Of a stretch of 64,000 bases of DNA, positions 33,658-45,238 are shown in pieces. The notes under the pieces were generated by a model. That model saw only the letters and a program-made list of their open reading frames with translations. It ran no database searches and was not told the origin of the DNA. How positions within the stretch are numbered: position 1 is the stretch's first letter; each line of letters opens with the position of its first letter. The stretch lies in the NCBI GenBank assembly GCA_007026445.1, contig VDMD01000079.1, positions 49,529 through 113,528 on the forward strand, given 5' to 3'. The position numbers and the translations under genes were made by a program. The stretch is from Schizophyllum amplum (Eukaryota; Basidiomycota; Agaricomycetes; Agaricales; Schizophyllaceae).

Positions 33658-35746
33658 GGCCTGCTTGTGGACGGGGCACTGGTGGCCTAACGTGCGGGGC
33701 CTGTTTTCCATTCTCCCGGATCTGAGTGATATATACTTGTGCAACATGACGAGACACCCTACTTGGATATCCCTCTGCTCTGCTACTACTTATTATGCCG
33801 CGTATATATGTATAGCTTGTTGCCGTCTTTCAAGTTTCAACGATAGCTTGGTCTCCCTGTAACAGACGAGCGCTACACCGATACACAGCTATGCTTCAGC
33901 TCGTTACTGGCACACTTCCGCGACGATTATGCATGTTGTAGAACAACCAGGCGAGTTTGCGCTTCTCTTCTACGCTCAGTCTACGCTCCTCCCATCATGT
34001 TGGGATTCGGAACAATACACGCGAAGTCGAAGTTCGACTGTCGAACGGTGACCGTGACATATTGACAATGCCATGTGCGCCTGACGCAACGATCACCGGA
34101 TGCGGCCGAGTGCGATGGCGGACAGCACGTGCCTGACTATTTCTCGTCTGCCCTCCATCTCCCGACACGCACGACAGGTCTGTGTGGCGTGTACACCCTC
34201 TCCTCACGGGTCAAGACGCTTTTTTGTCTGCATGGACGACTGTCTTTCATTCGACCTTCCAATTTTACAGCGATGGCTTCGACCGGGGAGGTAACAAAGT
34301 CTCCGGGGGCGTCGTTGCAGTAACGCACAGTGCGCAAATGGCATCGTGCACAGCGACAGTAGCGCAACATTTTACTCTCTCGCTCCTCTCTCTGCTTTGC
34401 TCGTTTCAGGACATCCAACTTGTTCGGCCTTTGCAAGTCGTGTGAGGCGTGGATCGGCCCTTCCGCATCCCTGGCGACCTCCCTGCTTGCCGGCGGATCT
34501 GTTGGTCCTCAGAGCATTTTCCGCCATAATCCAGCTGTGTCTGGCTACTCTTTGGTGCGTTTTCTATGCCCGATTAAAATTTATAGCGCACTCACTCTGG
34601 TCATAGGTTGGGGAAATTTTACGGCCCGCTGTCTCCCTATCTTCTCTTGCCATCGTCCACGCCTGGTGCGCTAGATGCAACAATCTATCCATTCCAGCCC
34701 TTTACCCTACCCGCGCCGGCGACCAATACCCATCGATGGATTTTATGCCGAACATGCTTTCACGCCCCACGATGCGAGCGTACCTCACATGCAAGGGAAA
34801 CCCGTGGCCGGAGGGATCAGAGTAGGTCCCCGATTCCCAATACTTCTCGGCGCTCGCATTTATCGTACATCGATATGCGATCGGGTATATAAATGTGAGA
34901 AGGGCGCGTCCCTCCACTTTGCCATCATCTTTACTGACGATCATGCTGCAGAAAATTTGCTGTCGTTCGTCCATCGCCCCTACGCTCGATGTTATCCCTG
35001 TCTACAGTAACATCCCCCCTCTTTGACACCGAAAGTCGGATGAGGGGCCCGTGCCACTCAAGCCGCGCGGTGGGAAACCAGCTCCGCAAAGACGTACGGC
35101 ATCTCCCCTTCGCGAGATCGTCATGCATAGGATGCGGTACGTCGTGAGCTTAGACATATGCTGATCGCCACTGACGAGAGTGACCACCAGTACGACCGTC
35201 AGCTTTTACCAGCCATTGCCCACATGTTTCTTCTTAGGTGAGTACGCCCTTGCGCCGTACCGATGACTCTTCATCTCATATCTCAAGCAAGACCACAATT
35301 CTGATCGTACATCTACTACGACGCTAGAAGCAGGTAAGTCGGCTTTTGTTGCACATCTTCAGCCTAATGAACCGTGATAAGCGAGAGACGGCCACGCCGC
35401 CTTCTAAGACGCTCGGTCAAGCTCGGAGTTGGTCACCGGCCTCCGTAGTTCTGCCCGACGATGTGTGGTCATCAGTGAGATGCGAAAGTAGATAGATTTT
35501 GAGTCTCCTTGCAGCTCGTCCACAACAGACGAGCTGCTTGTAGTGGCGCGACGGGGCCAGACCAGTCCATACATAGGAGCTGTCAGCAGGGATGAGTCAT
35601 CCGGTCCTTTGTTTACGGTGTAAACAAGGCCCACAAAAATGTGATGATCCGGGCCGAGATCTGTTTTCGGCCCAAATCCGAGCCAGGCAGCCGTCGCTGC
35701 ACGCCGCGCTCAGCGCCCACCCCGCCGACCCCCTCGTTGCCGTATT
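33658..35746. other. 2.1-kb gene-poor stretch upstream of EPL1
   Basis: No supported coding gene. It holds a perfect 10-bp stem / 7-nt loop hairpin (GCAGCTCGTC...GACGAGCTGC, 35511-35537) and a forkhead-like palindrome (35609-35627). A TATATAAAT-like box lies near 34889. Small open frames (for example 34675-35010) match nothing I know. Confidence 0.5.
35609..35627. promoter_or_regulatory. Palindromic forkhead-like site upstream of EPL1
   Basis: TTGTTTAC-ggt-GTAAACAA, two inverted copies of the forkhead core GTAAACA, 120 bp before the EPL1 ATG. Binding is inferred. Confidence 0.4.
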
Positions 35747-38700
35747 ATGCCTCGCCAGCATCCACAGAGCGCGAATCTTCGAAAGACTCACCGCGTAACC
35801 AACAAGACCCGCCTGAAGATCGAGCGCGATGAGGTCGATCCCGATTTCTTCATCCCTGACGAAGAAGAGGAGAAAAATCGGATCGCCCAGCAGACCGCCG
35901 GCGTCGACGCCGAGGACTCGAGGGTGAGTGGCCTCGCACTATGGACGGCGATGGCCAGGATGACAACGGCCTGCTGCTCGCTGTGCGCCGTCGTTGCCAG
36001 CGCGGTGGCCTACGTGGCGGAGGCTGTGCATTCCGCGGAATGCTGACTAAGCGTCATCCTGGCCCGGCTTCCTACGCGTGGACCCACAACTAACAACAAA
36101 TCGCAGGAACACCATCTACAAGCTGTTCTCAACGCCGCTAGTACCCGCAGCAGCGGACGTGGACGTTCCGGCGCCGCCCAAGTCTTCATCCCCATCCCCG
36201 ACAACACCGGCCATGCCGAAAACTACGAGCAACTATACCCGCCGGGCAAGTGGAAGGACCCCATCACCTACCTTGCCACCTCAATTACTGTCGAAGAGGC
36301 CACTACTGACGGCATCGCCGATGGCTTCACCTACTACCTTGATGAGCGCGACAAGGAGTGGCTTGACCGCAACAACGAGGAGGCGCGCGGCGAGGGCACC
36401 AGCGCCCAAGGCGCCGTCTCCAGTCGCACCCCAGCTCGCAGCGCCAAGGGCAAGGGCAAGGAACCCGACCACCCACATCCCGTGCTAATCTCGGAGGACG
36501 AGTTTGAGCTCATCATGGGCGTCTACGAGAAGACGACGCATGAGAAGACCGAGTTCCTCCATCTGGGTGGCATGCAGTTTCCCCCATTCTCCGACTACAT
36601 CGACGTGTTTTCCAATCCGCTTTCCCCTTCTATGTTCTCCTCCTATGTAGTGCCCCGATGGGTGCCTTCACCACCCAACCTCCTGAAGATGGCCCGCGTA
36701 ATATATCCTCACTGGAAGCAGCGCCGCGAAGAACGAGGAGGGCACCGTATCATACCCACTTTGAATGTGTGTCTTCTCTGCTGTCGAAAAGGCTATGCTG
36801 ACCGCCCACCCAGTACGATGAATCCGATATACCCAACGAGTCGTATGTCTGCTTCCGCAGGCGCGAGCTCAAAGCTGTCCGGAAGACGCGCGGCGCACAG
36901 GCGTCGCCGTCGGAGAAGCTCGCTCGACTCAAGCAGGACTTCGTGCACCCGATAGCTCTCGCACGACTGGTCATGCAGCGCGAGCAGCAGAAGCGCGATC
37001 AGGCCAAGGCTGCTCAGGGCCTCTTCGCGCAGCGCGTACAGCTCATCGACCTGAAGCGGAAGTTCCCCACTCTCAGTGACGACGACAGCGCGTACCTGGT
37101 CGACAGGGAGCCGCCGGCGAAGCAGCGCAACACCGGGGACTCCCAAGCATCGCGCCCGCCGCTCAAGCTACGTCCGGTACAGGAGCCCAATGTGCTGTTG
37201 CCCCAGCGTCCCGCCTTCCCACCAGCCGTCAAGCCGCGTGACAGGCTCTACGCCATTCTGGATAACATTGCGAAGGAGCTTGACCGCCAAACCACGCGCG
37301 ACCACCACTGGGACGATCAAGTTGATGTATGTCTATCCATCCAGTTTTCAAACCCTCATCTAACTTCGTTGCAGAATCCCTACCAGGCCCCGCCAAAGAC
37401 TGTATCTCAGCGATCATGGACATACTTCTCGTCGGCCGAGAAGGAGCAGCAACAGCGCAGCCCGCGCGCGCTGCGCCTACGCTCCGGCCGCGGCGGTCGT
37501 GCGATGCTCGACCGGCACTCTGCATCGCGGAAGTCCGTCAACCTGAAGGCTAGCCGCTCCAGCCTGTTCGCGCCGCCGGGCGACGACGGGAGCGATACCG
37601 AGATGGAGGAGGGCTCATCGACGGACGAAGAGGCGAAAACGCTTGAAGCACAGTGGCGCTTTGACGACGACGATGCCCCTGCTGTTGGTGCTATGGGTCC
37701 GGACGAGCATGATCGTATCCTGGTCGACGACTACGAATCGAAGTACGCTTGCGTGCCCCTGTTTCTTGCTTGATATGGGTCCTAACAATCGAAACAGATA
37801 CTGGAAGCCGACGATGTCGTTAACGGGTGCTGAGGCCGACGTTAACAGTCTTATGCCCGACCCTTGCTGGCGATACACCGACCCCAACGGCAGGGAGCAG
37901 TCGCGGCACGTTCTTCGTCTCATCATGCCCATGATGCGAACGCAAATGCGTCCGCCGCCGCGGCCTGGCATGATTTCGCAGACGGCGCAGCAGCAACAGC
38001 AGCAGCTCCAGCAGCAGCAGCACCAACAGCAGCAGCTACAGCTACAACAGCAACAGCAACAGCAACAGCAGCAAGCGCAGGTCTCGCAGGTCAATATATC
38101 GCAGGTGGCGCAGCAGGCGCCTCCGGTCGCTATCTCCACGCCCCAACGCATCGCATCTGCGCAACATATGCGCATTTCTGCGGGGCGTACGCCGACGCAG
38201 GCGTCCCCGCCGCAGTCTGCGCACTCTGCGACCTCGCTGAGTGCCCAGCAGAGCTCCCCAGTAGCGCCTCAGCCGACTCTTCCCCGTCAGGCTACGGCGA
38301 CGTCCCAGCCGCCGTCCGAACGCAGTGCGTCTGCGATCAGCCAAGCATCTCCGCCCCTTCCTGCGGCCTCAGCGCCTTTACCGCCCACGGGCCAACCTTC
38401 AGCCACACCTGCAGCAGTCAATGGTCCTCCCGCTCCTGCTCCGATCATCCGCTCCGCGTCCCAAGGCGCTCCTGCTCCTACGGGATCGGTGCCGATGCAG
38501 CCTCATGGGGTGCAGTCTCAGTCCATGCCTGCGCAGCACATGCAACAGCAACAGCAACAGCAAGCGAGCTCAGGACAGCAGGCGCACACTATGCAGGTGC
38601 AGATGAGTCCGGCTATGCAGGCGCAGATGGACGGCGTGCAGATGCAGATGGCACCTGCGAATGGCGGGCAGCAGATGCAGCAGCAGATGTCCTTGACGTT

Positions 38701-39697
38701 GAACGGTGCTCAGCCGCAGATGAACGGTAGTCAGGTGCATCCCTACATGCTGAACAATGTGGAGATGTTAGCTGCGCAGTACCCCGGCGTGCAGCAGTTC
38801 ATGCAGACGGGCATGTTGACGGGACAAGGTCTCACGCCGCAGCAGGCGCATCACTTCAAGGCCGCGTTCGCCAACGCTCATCAGCAAGGCGCGCAGATTC
38901 ACCAACAGGGCGCGCAGATACATCAGCTGCCGAACCAGACACACCAGGTGCAGAATACCCAGCAAATGCAACACGCGCATCAGGGGCAGCACAACAATGG
39001 GCACCAGATGCAGGCCGCGCAGATGCAACCCAACCAGATGCAGGCGAACGGTCATCAGCAGCAAGCCGCGCGTCAGCACCAGTACCAGATGGCCAACGGT
39101 CAGCAGTTCGTCAACGGCACGCATCAGCAGCACAATGGCGCGCACCAGATGGCGGGCGGCAGCCACCAGCTCCCCGCAGCTGGCGCGCACCAGTTGCCGG
39201 CATCGTACATGCATCTTGCACCCCAGGGCACGGCGTTCAGCGGCGGGATCCCATTGCAAAGCGGGCCGATGTCGCTCAAGCTGCCGGCCAACCGCCATGC
39301 GCAGTGGGCGCATCAACGACCGACGTCGGCGATGAACAGTGACCCGACAGCGATGCGGACGTCGATGTCGCCCCCGAATGCCGCGTACGGGCAGAACGGG
39401 ATAGCCAGCCACGCCCAGGGTGGGATGGCCAACCATCAAGCAATGCCCAACCACCACCAGGCTATGCATGGGAATATGGCTCCGCCCTCGCGGACGCCTT
39501 CGGGAATGGCGATGCGAGGACAGCAGGGCGCGGCGATGAATGGGTTGATGCCGTCCCCGCCTAAGCAGCATGCGACGCCGTCACCAATCCCGAGCATCGC
39601 GCAGGCGCTGTCGCCGCCACGCCCCATGTCGAACCCGACTATGGTGATGCTGTCGTCGCAGATGGGCGTGGTAGGGAACCAGCAGGGTGGCTATTAG
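35747..39697 (+). CDS. EPL1: Enhancer of polycomb-like protein EPL1 (NuA4 subunit)
   Basis: Scaffold of the Piccolo/NuA4 histone H4/H2A acetyltransferase that binds the catalytic Esa1 and Yng2. Five exons: 35747-35923, 36107-36766, 36814-37326, 37375-37742, 37798-39697, all with good GT/AG sites, giving 1205 aa. EPcA landmarks: MPRQHPQSANLRKTHRVTNK, EVDPDFFIPDEEEEKNR, YEKTTHEKTEFLHL, GMQFPPFSDYIDVFS, LLKMARVIYPHWKQRR and ERGGHRIIPTLN, then NESYVCFRRRELKAVRKTRG. The C-terminal 500 residues are extremely Gln-rich, with a CAG/CAA tract at about 37985-38100 and repeated QMQ and HQ stretches. The intron at 37327-37374 is 48 bp and in frame, so retention would be tolerated. The protein is clearly longer than yeast Epl1 because of this tail. 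Confidence 0.95.
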
Positions 39698-40080
39698 ACG
39701 TGTATGGGCTTGTATGGTCTTCCTCTTATGTGGTCTTCTCGGTGTCGTGGGCTTCGCATGTATGGGTGTCTCCTCCATCTGAACCCGGCGTAGACGTGGC
39801 ACGATACGTCGTCGGACATGCATCTACTTATGTTTCCCTTTGTGCGGTTTAGAGTAATAACTACTCCCCTCTCCTCGAATACCTGTATCCAAATGTATAT
39901 TAGACTTCCCCCGGAATAGCGCCACCTATGGTGTACGGATAAGATGAATATGAACGATATGGTCAAGTGCGATTGAGCTATGTATGTTCGGATACATAGC
40001 AGATGACGGTGCGCAACAAACTGGAATGTCGGTGCGAGGACTACAGCAGACTACGTAAACTCAAGTCTGATAAAAACAAT
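39698..40080. other. Intergenic, EPL1 3' flank
   Basis: 383 bp, nothing recognisable. Confidence 0.55.
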
Positions 40081-40587
40081 AGCCGCGTTCAAAGTTGGCT
40101 GCAGCTCGCAGCAGCAGCTTGCAGCTCATCACGAGGTTGCAGCGGGCGTGACTTCGGCAATTGCCGACCCGGGATCCAGCCGTCGTGGGAATCAGGGAAC
40201 AATTTGACTACTTACCCGCCCGCCGTCGGCGCGCTGCGTCGTCGTCGTTGAGCACGACGACGAGAGTCGATGGCTTGCGTCCTCAAGCTTTTGTTTTTGA
40301 CGTTTTTGACATACAGCTTCAAAGCAATGACCAAATATACAAATGCGTCATTAATATACTCAAAGGCATCGAGAAAATAAGGATTGGAAGGTGTAAGGGA
40401 AGATGCCCGTCGTCGTGCTCAACGACGACGACGCAGCGCGCCGACGGCGGGGCGGGCGAGTCAAATTGTTCCCTGATTCCCACGACGGCTGGATCCCGGG
40501 TCGGCAATCGCCGAAGTCACGCCCGCTGCAACCTCGTGATGAGCTGCAAGCTGCTGCTGCGAGCTGCAGCCAACTTTGAACGCGGCT
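40081..40587. mobile_element. MITE-like inverted-repeat element, 507 bp
   Basis: Inverted repeats of about 180 bp (40081-40263 and 40402-40587) start AGCCGCGTTCAAAG and are nearly identical, with a short indel near 40205. A direct AAT borders both ends (40078-40080 and 40588-40590), a possible 3-bp target duplication. The 140-bp AT-rich centre encodes nothing. Superfamily cannot be assigned; the repeat itself is clear. Confidence 0.8.
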
Positions 40588-41759
40588 AATGGTGAATCCT
40601 GACCATTGTTTGTTGCGCCGCCGTGGTGCGAGTCCGACGTACTTCCCAGAAATTCTCCTGTTCGGCCGCTCTGCAACGTCAACTCTCCTGGAAGCGCATA
40701 GAATTTATCTTCATTACTGTCCATACGTATAACTCGCGAAAGGCCGTTGCACGGCAGACTGTGGGCCCGCTACCATTTATCACGTTGGCTGTGCGCGCAC
40801 TACTTGTAAGCAATACCTTCTTTGATACTCGAATGCACACAAAGCCACAACATCGGTCTCTTTGTACTACTTCATTGAAGTCCGGCCCTATGAAGATAAA
40901 CCCCATTCTACCCTTCGTTGGATTGCTTGTCCGACCATTCGACCGCCTCATAGCGCACCTCATCAGGCCACGGGGGCGATCGCGCTGCTCTGCTCTCGAG
41001 ACCGCGCCTGCCCGCCTTGCGCATATGATGAAGCCTCATGATTTTGAAAGCATTGCCTTCGCGAGAGGCTTGCAGAGATCTCGGACGAGTCCACGCTTCA
41101 TAGTGCCACATCGCAGGACCAGTCACCAGAGCTCCAGCAAGCTGCAAATTAGCATTCACCAGCACTGAGCGGATAAGGGAGATATAAACGAGTCAGGCAG
41201 TCGTCAGAAGCCTCTAGAATCAGTTAGTGTCTCTCTGAGATCAACGGGTCTTCCAGTACGATTGAGATGGCAGGAAGGAAACTCGAGCGCACGCTGACGT
41301 GGCAGAAGGTCATGTGATGAGCACGTGATGTTACCAAAATGCGCGATCGAGGGCCAAGGTGTTTTCGAGTTTCCATCCCAAGACCCACTACCATAAATGG
41401 TAGCGGGAATAGAGAGTAAGAATGCGTTCCGTGAGTGGGCGCATGTTACATAAATTACGAAGCTTGGGGATCCTACAGGCAGAGCGACGACAGCGAAAAG
41501 AGGCGACGGGAGAATATATGAAAAGGGCAGCGAAGGAAGCATGAGTAGCGATACAGCGATCGACAATGCATGGAAGCAGACTGGTACACGGCATGTATGT
41601 GAAGTGTTCGTGAGATGCGATATGGGCTTGCATATGCGATTATGGGCGTGTGCATGCGTGGGTAAATAAACCAAGGCGGGCATACTCACTAAGAGCGTCG
41701 GCAGCGCGAACGTGCTCTCAGAGCTCGAACTACTGTCCGACTTGATCTCGGGCGGTGGG
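40588..41759. other. Intergenic, MPS1 3' side
   Basis: 1.2 kb without a supported gene. Open frames at 40623-41168 (plus, GTG start) and 41204-41689 (minus) have no family resemblance or splice logic. Confidence 0.5.
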
Positions 41760-44700
41760 CTAGTGCGCAGTACTGGTATAGAGCGCCTTCAACTCTTGCA
41801 CGAGTCGCTGTAACAGATCCATGAGCATACAGCAAGACAAACACGCGAAAAAGCCACGCACCGACGCCTCCCTCAAGAGCACATCCTCATCCATCTGTTC
41901 GCCCACCGCGCCCAACTTCATACCGTGCTGCAGAAGCTGCGCCATATAGTGCGGGTTGATCACCGTCTCGTCCTCCCCGAGCATGTCCCCAATCGTCGGC
42001 GGCGTCGGCGGCCCCGGCTCTCGCCCCATCACCAGCCACTCGTCCTCGAGCAGGTCCGGGATTACCGCGCGCTGCTTCGGGCTGCGCATCAGGCAGCTCT
42101 TCATCGTCTCGATCACGTCCCTCCGCACGCGCCGCTTGAGGTGCTCCAGTGGCATCGGCGGCGTCCGCGGGCGCTGCGAGTCCTCGCCCTCGCCAGCCGG
42201 CGGCTGCCCCTCGCCCGCGTTGGGCGGAGTCTTGTCTTTGGGGATCGAGGGCACGGCGTACTCGGGATACTCGATCTCGTACGAGGCGTCTGGGATGGCC
42301 TTCATCTTGTGGTACATTGTCGAGAGGTGCTGGAACGGCGGGCGGCCGTAGACCATCTGGTAGAGGATGCATCCGAGCGACCAGACATCGGACGCACGGC
42401 CGACCTTAAGGCGGCGCGTGCCCTCGGGAAGCTCAATGGCTTCGGGACTCATGTAGTTCAGCGTACCGATCTGTTATAGGCCATAAGTCAGTAACGAAGA
42501 AAGCTGCGACTGAGCCAATGAACCCACCTGATGGTCCCGCTGAATATTCGTCGTGTCATTTGCGATCGCATTTGCAATACCAAAGTCGATTAGCTTCAGC
42601 TGGCCCTTCACCAGCACAAAGTTCGCTGGCTTTAGATCCGAATGTACGATCTTCTCGTCGTGCACGATCTGCACCGCTTGCAGCATCTAGAACGCGCCGA
42701 TCAGCAATGCAGTCTTTACCCTGTCTCTTTATGCTTACCTGCTGCCAATAATACGCAATCCACGCCATATTCATCGGCTCCTTCTGCTGCTCCGACAACA
42801 GCCGCGCAAGGTCGATCTCCCCATACTCCATCACCAGAAACAGGTGTCCCTGCTTCCCATTGGGCCCGCCCTTCACCTCGCTGTCAATGAGCCGGATGAT
42901 GCGCGCGTTGCCCGCGAGCCGCTTCAGCAGCCCGATCTCGTTCTTGTAGTTCTGTAGCGTTTCCGCGTCCGTCTTGTCCAGCGTCACCCGCTTGATCGCG
43001 AAGATCTCGTTATTGTGGTCCAGGCAGCGGTACACCCGCGACGACCCGCCCTTGCCGATCATGTCGAGGCGGGCGTATCCCTTGCGGTTCACCACGATGT
43101 GCCGCGACTGCTGTCCGTTCGGCATGACGGGTGGCGGGGGCGCCTCGCGCTGCGTCATTCGCGAGCTCGCCTTCTCGACGTCGGACCGTTGCTGCTGCTG
43201 TTGTTGCTGGATGGCCAGGTTACTCGGCGCACCCACCTCGGGCGCTGTCGGGCTCCGACGTAGCGGCGGCGCGGCCCGCGTGTTGGGCGACAGCCGTGGC
43301 GGCAAAGGCGCCCGCTGCTCGCCGAGCGTGGGGCTGCCGGACGGCATCGCGCCCGACCTTAACGTGTCCGAGTCCCGACGTCTGTGTCCCAAGCGCTGCG
43401 CTGCAACCAGGCCTTCCGCCGACGTGCGCAGAGGAGGCGGCGGGGACTGCCGTTTATGCGCCTCTTCCGAACTCCGCGAGGGCCTGTGACGGTCCGCGTA
43501 CGCGAGGTCCAGGTCCTGGTCCAGGCTGTGGACGTTCGCCCGCGGGTCGTTGATGCCCAGGCTGGTGCCGGGGCGGGCAGCGGTGTAACGGGCCGGTTGT
43601 TGAGGTTGTGCAGCGTAGTGATCCGAGGCTGCGATGAGTTAGTTACTGCGAGCGGACAAGGAGGACAGGCAGCGGTAGTACCCGGACTCACTCAGACTGG
43701 CACTACGGCGTGGACGGGAGCCCGACGCCGCCAGAGCGGCGGCGGTCGACGTGCTCGCCGCAGAAGCCGTGCCCGTCATCCCGTACGACCGCTGCCGGGA
43801 TATGGGAGGCGGGGCCTCTACGGCTTCCTCTTCTAAGAAAGAATTGAGATGACGCGAGATCACTTTACTTTGGACACATACCAGGATCAGTATCGCCCTC
43901 GTAGTTGTTATAGTCCCCGTCTAATTGCATCTCGGACACGCCACCAAAGCCAACCTGCTTACTGCTGCCCAAGCTCCCGCCTTTCGCGGCACGGCCCGCC
44001 CCGTTGCGTGCGACCAGCCTTGATGCGTTGCGCTGGGGTACAGGGACCACGTCTGTGAGCGGACGTCCGCCGTTGGGAGGAGCGGGTGGCGGCAGGCCAT
44101 GGCTCACGCCAAACCGCGACGGGTCGCGGATGGGTGGTCCACCGCGCAGCCGTGAGGGCATGACGTCCAGGTGCGGGACATCGTCGTCCGCGCCCGACGC
44201 GTTCTCCTTGTCGTCCTCCTCCTGCTGCGGCTCCTGATACTCATGCCCACGCGCTCGCACGTCATCGTCGAGAGGCACGCGGCGGGCGGGCAACCCGGCC
44301 GCGGACTTGTTGATTGACAGCGCCGCCACCCCGTTCGCGAGCGCAAGCGAGGCGGGGCCCGATGCAACGCGGGAGAAAGAGCGCACTGAAGGGCCGGGGA
44401 AGCGAGATGGTTGTTGATGGTCATGTTCGGCGGCCGAGGGTGCGCTGGCGAGGACGGTGGCGCTCTCCGAGCGGGACAAGGAGGTGGGGCGGACTGGGGA
44501 GTTGAGGAATACATGGGGTGGGGCTGCGGATGAATTCCTGGTCGCCGGAGGTGCATCTTCTTTGGCGTCCTCCGGGAGCGTATGTCCACGGTCGGACGAC
44601 GGTGATGTTTGTGTTGAAGATGTTGACGTTCGGCGACCTTTGGAGACCCGCACAAAGTCACCGTTTGAGTCCCAGATATAGTCGAATGAGAGTTCCTCCT

Positions 44701-44776
44701 CGAAGTCGTCGGGCGAGCCGGTGGGCGATCGCGCCTGAGTGGTGCCCGGGGGCGTTGCGGGCGCTGGTGCCTGCAT
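41760..44776 (-). CDS. MPS1: Dual-specificity spindle-checkpoint kinase MPS1/TTK
   Basis: Mps1 phosphorylates kinetochore Knl1 and drives the spindle assembly checkpoint. ATG 44774-44776. The N-terminal half is disordered, Ser/Pro-rich ([41 protein letters not shown]). The kinase domain shows [15 protein letters not shown] (Gly loop), [12 protein letters not shown] (Lys), [40 protein letters not shown] (catalytic HxD), [20 protein letters not shown] (DFG) and [11 protein letters not shown], the MPS1-type activation segment. A long insert ([20 protein letters not shown]) sits before the last helices. Final exon [15 protein letters not shown] follows a GTGCGT...TTACAG intron; stop TAG 41760-41762. 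The gene is head-to-head with the POLE3-like gene. Confidence 0.94.
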
Positions 44777-45238
44777 CGCTGTTGCTGGACGTCGTTAACG
44801 TTCGTTGCACGATGATGATGGAAGTAGGAAGAGAACAGGAAACGCGACTGAGAAAGCAGCGAAAGCAAATAAGAGAACGACGACGAGATCAAAACGAGCC
44901 TTGAGGAAGAAGAACACGCGCCGTTCAACATGCCCGGCCTCCCGGCCGGCGCTCGGCGGCAGCAACGACACGGTCATGTGACCGCGTGTGCGTGATAAGT
45001 TGTGACCCTAGCCTCCGTCTCATGCTCATGTGCGCCAGATGCAGCCGAGCTATACGTGTTACAGACGTTGCTTTCTTTTATGGATGGCCGAAGCACAACA
45101 TCACGCATTGTCTGCAGGGCGAGGCGGGAACAAAGGGTCCTTCAGGGGTGATATTCCTCATCTGGGAAAACCTCTCACGCTTAGACCGGCGCGCCTAGCA
45201 CTCATTTACTTACTACGCGCTCCTTCTCATCAACAGCC
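44777..45238. promoter_or_regulatory. Divergent promoter between MPS1 and POLE3-like gene
   Basis: 462 bp between the two starts. No repeat or ORF of note. It may hold an unrecognised first exon of the POLE3-like gene. Confidence 0.4.

Noticed and set aside
34675..35010. 111-codon frame in the gene-poor stretch before EPL1
   Set aside because: No domain, signal or splice support; composition like non-coding neighbours.
37615..39571. Long antisense open frames over EPL1, including a Cys-rich one
   Set aside because: They mirror the CAG-rich Gln tail on the other strand; repeats keep frames open. EPL1 itself is certain.
40623..41168. 181-codon open frame downstream of the 507-bp element
   Set aside because: GTG start, odd composition, no family resemblance or splice context.
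41204..41689. 161-codon minus-strand frame after MPS1
   Set aside because: No recognisable domain; lies in the likely MPS1 3' flank.
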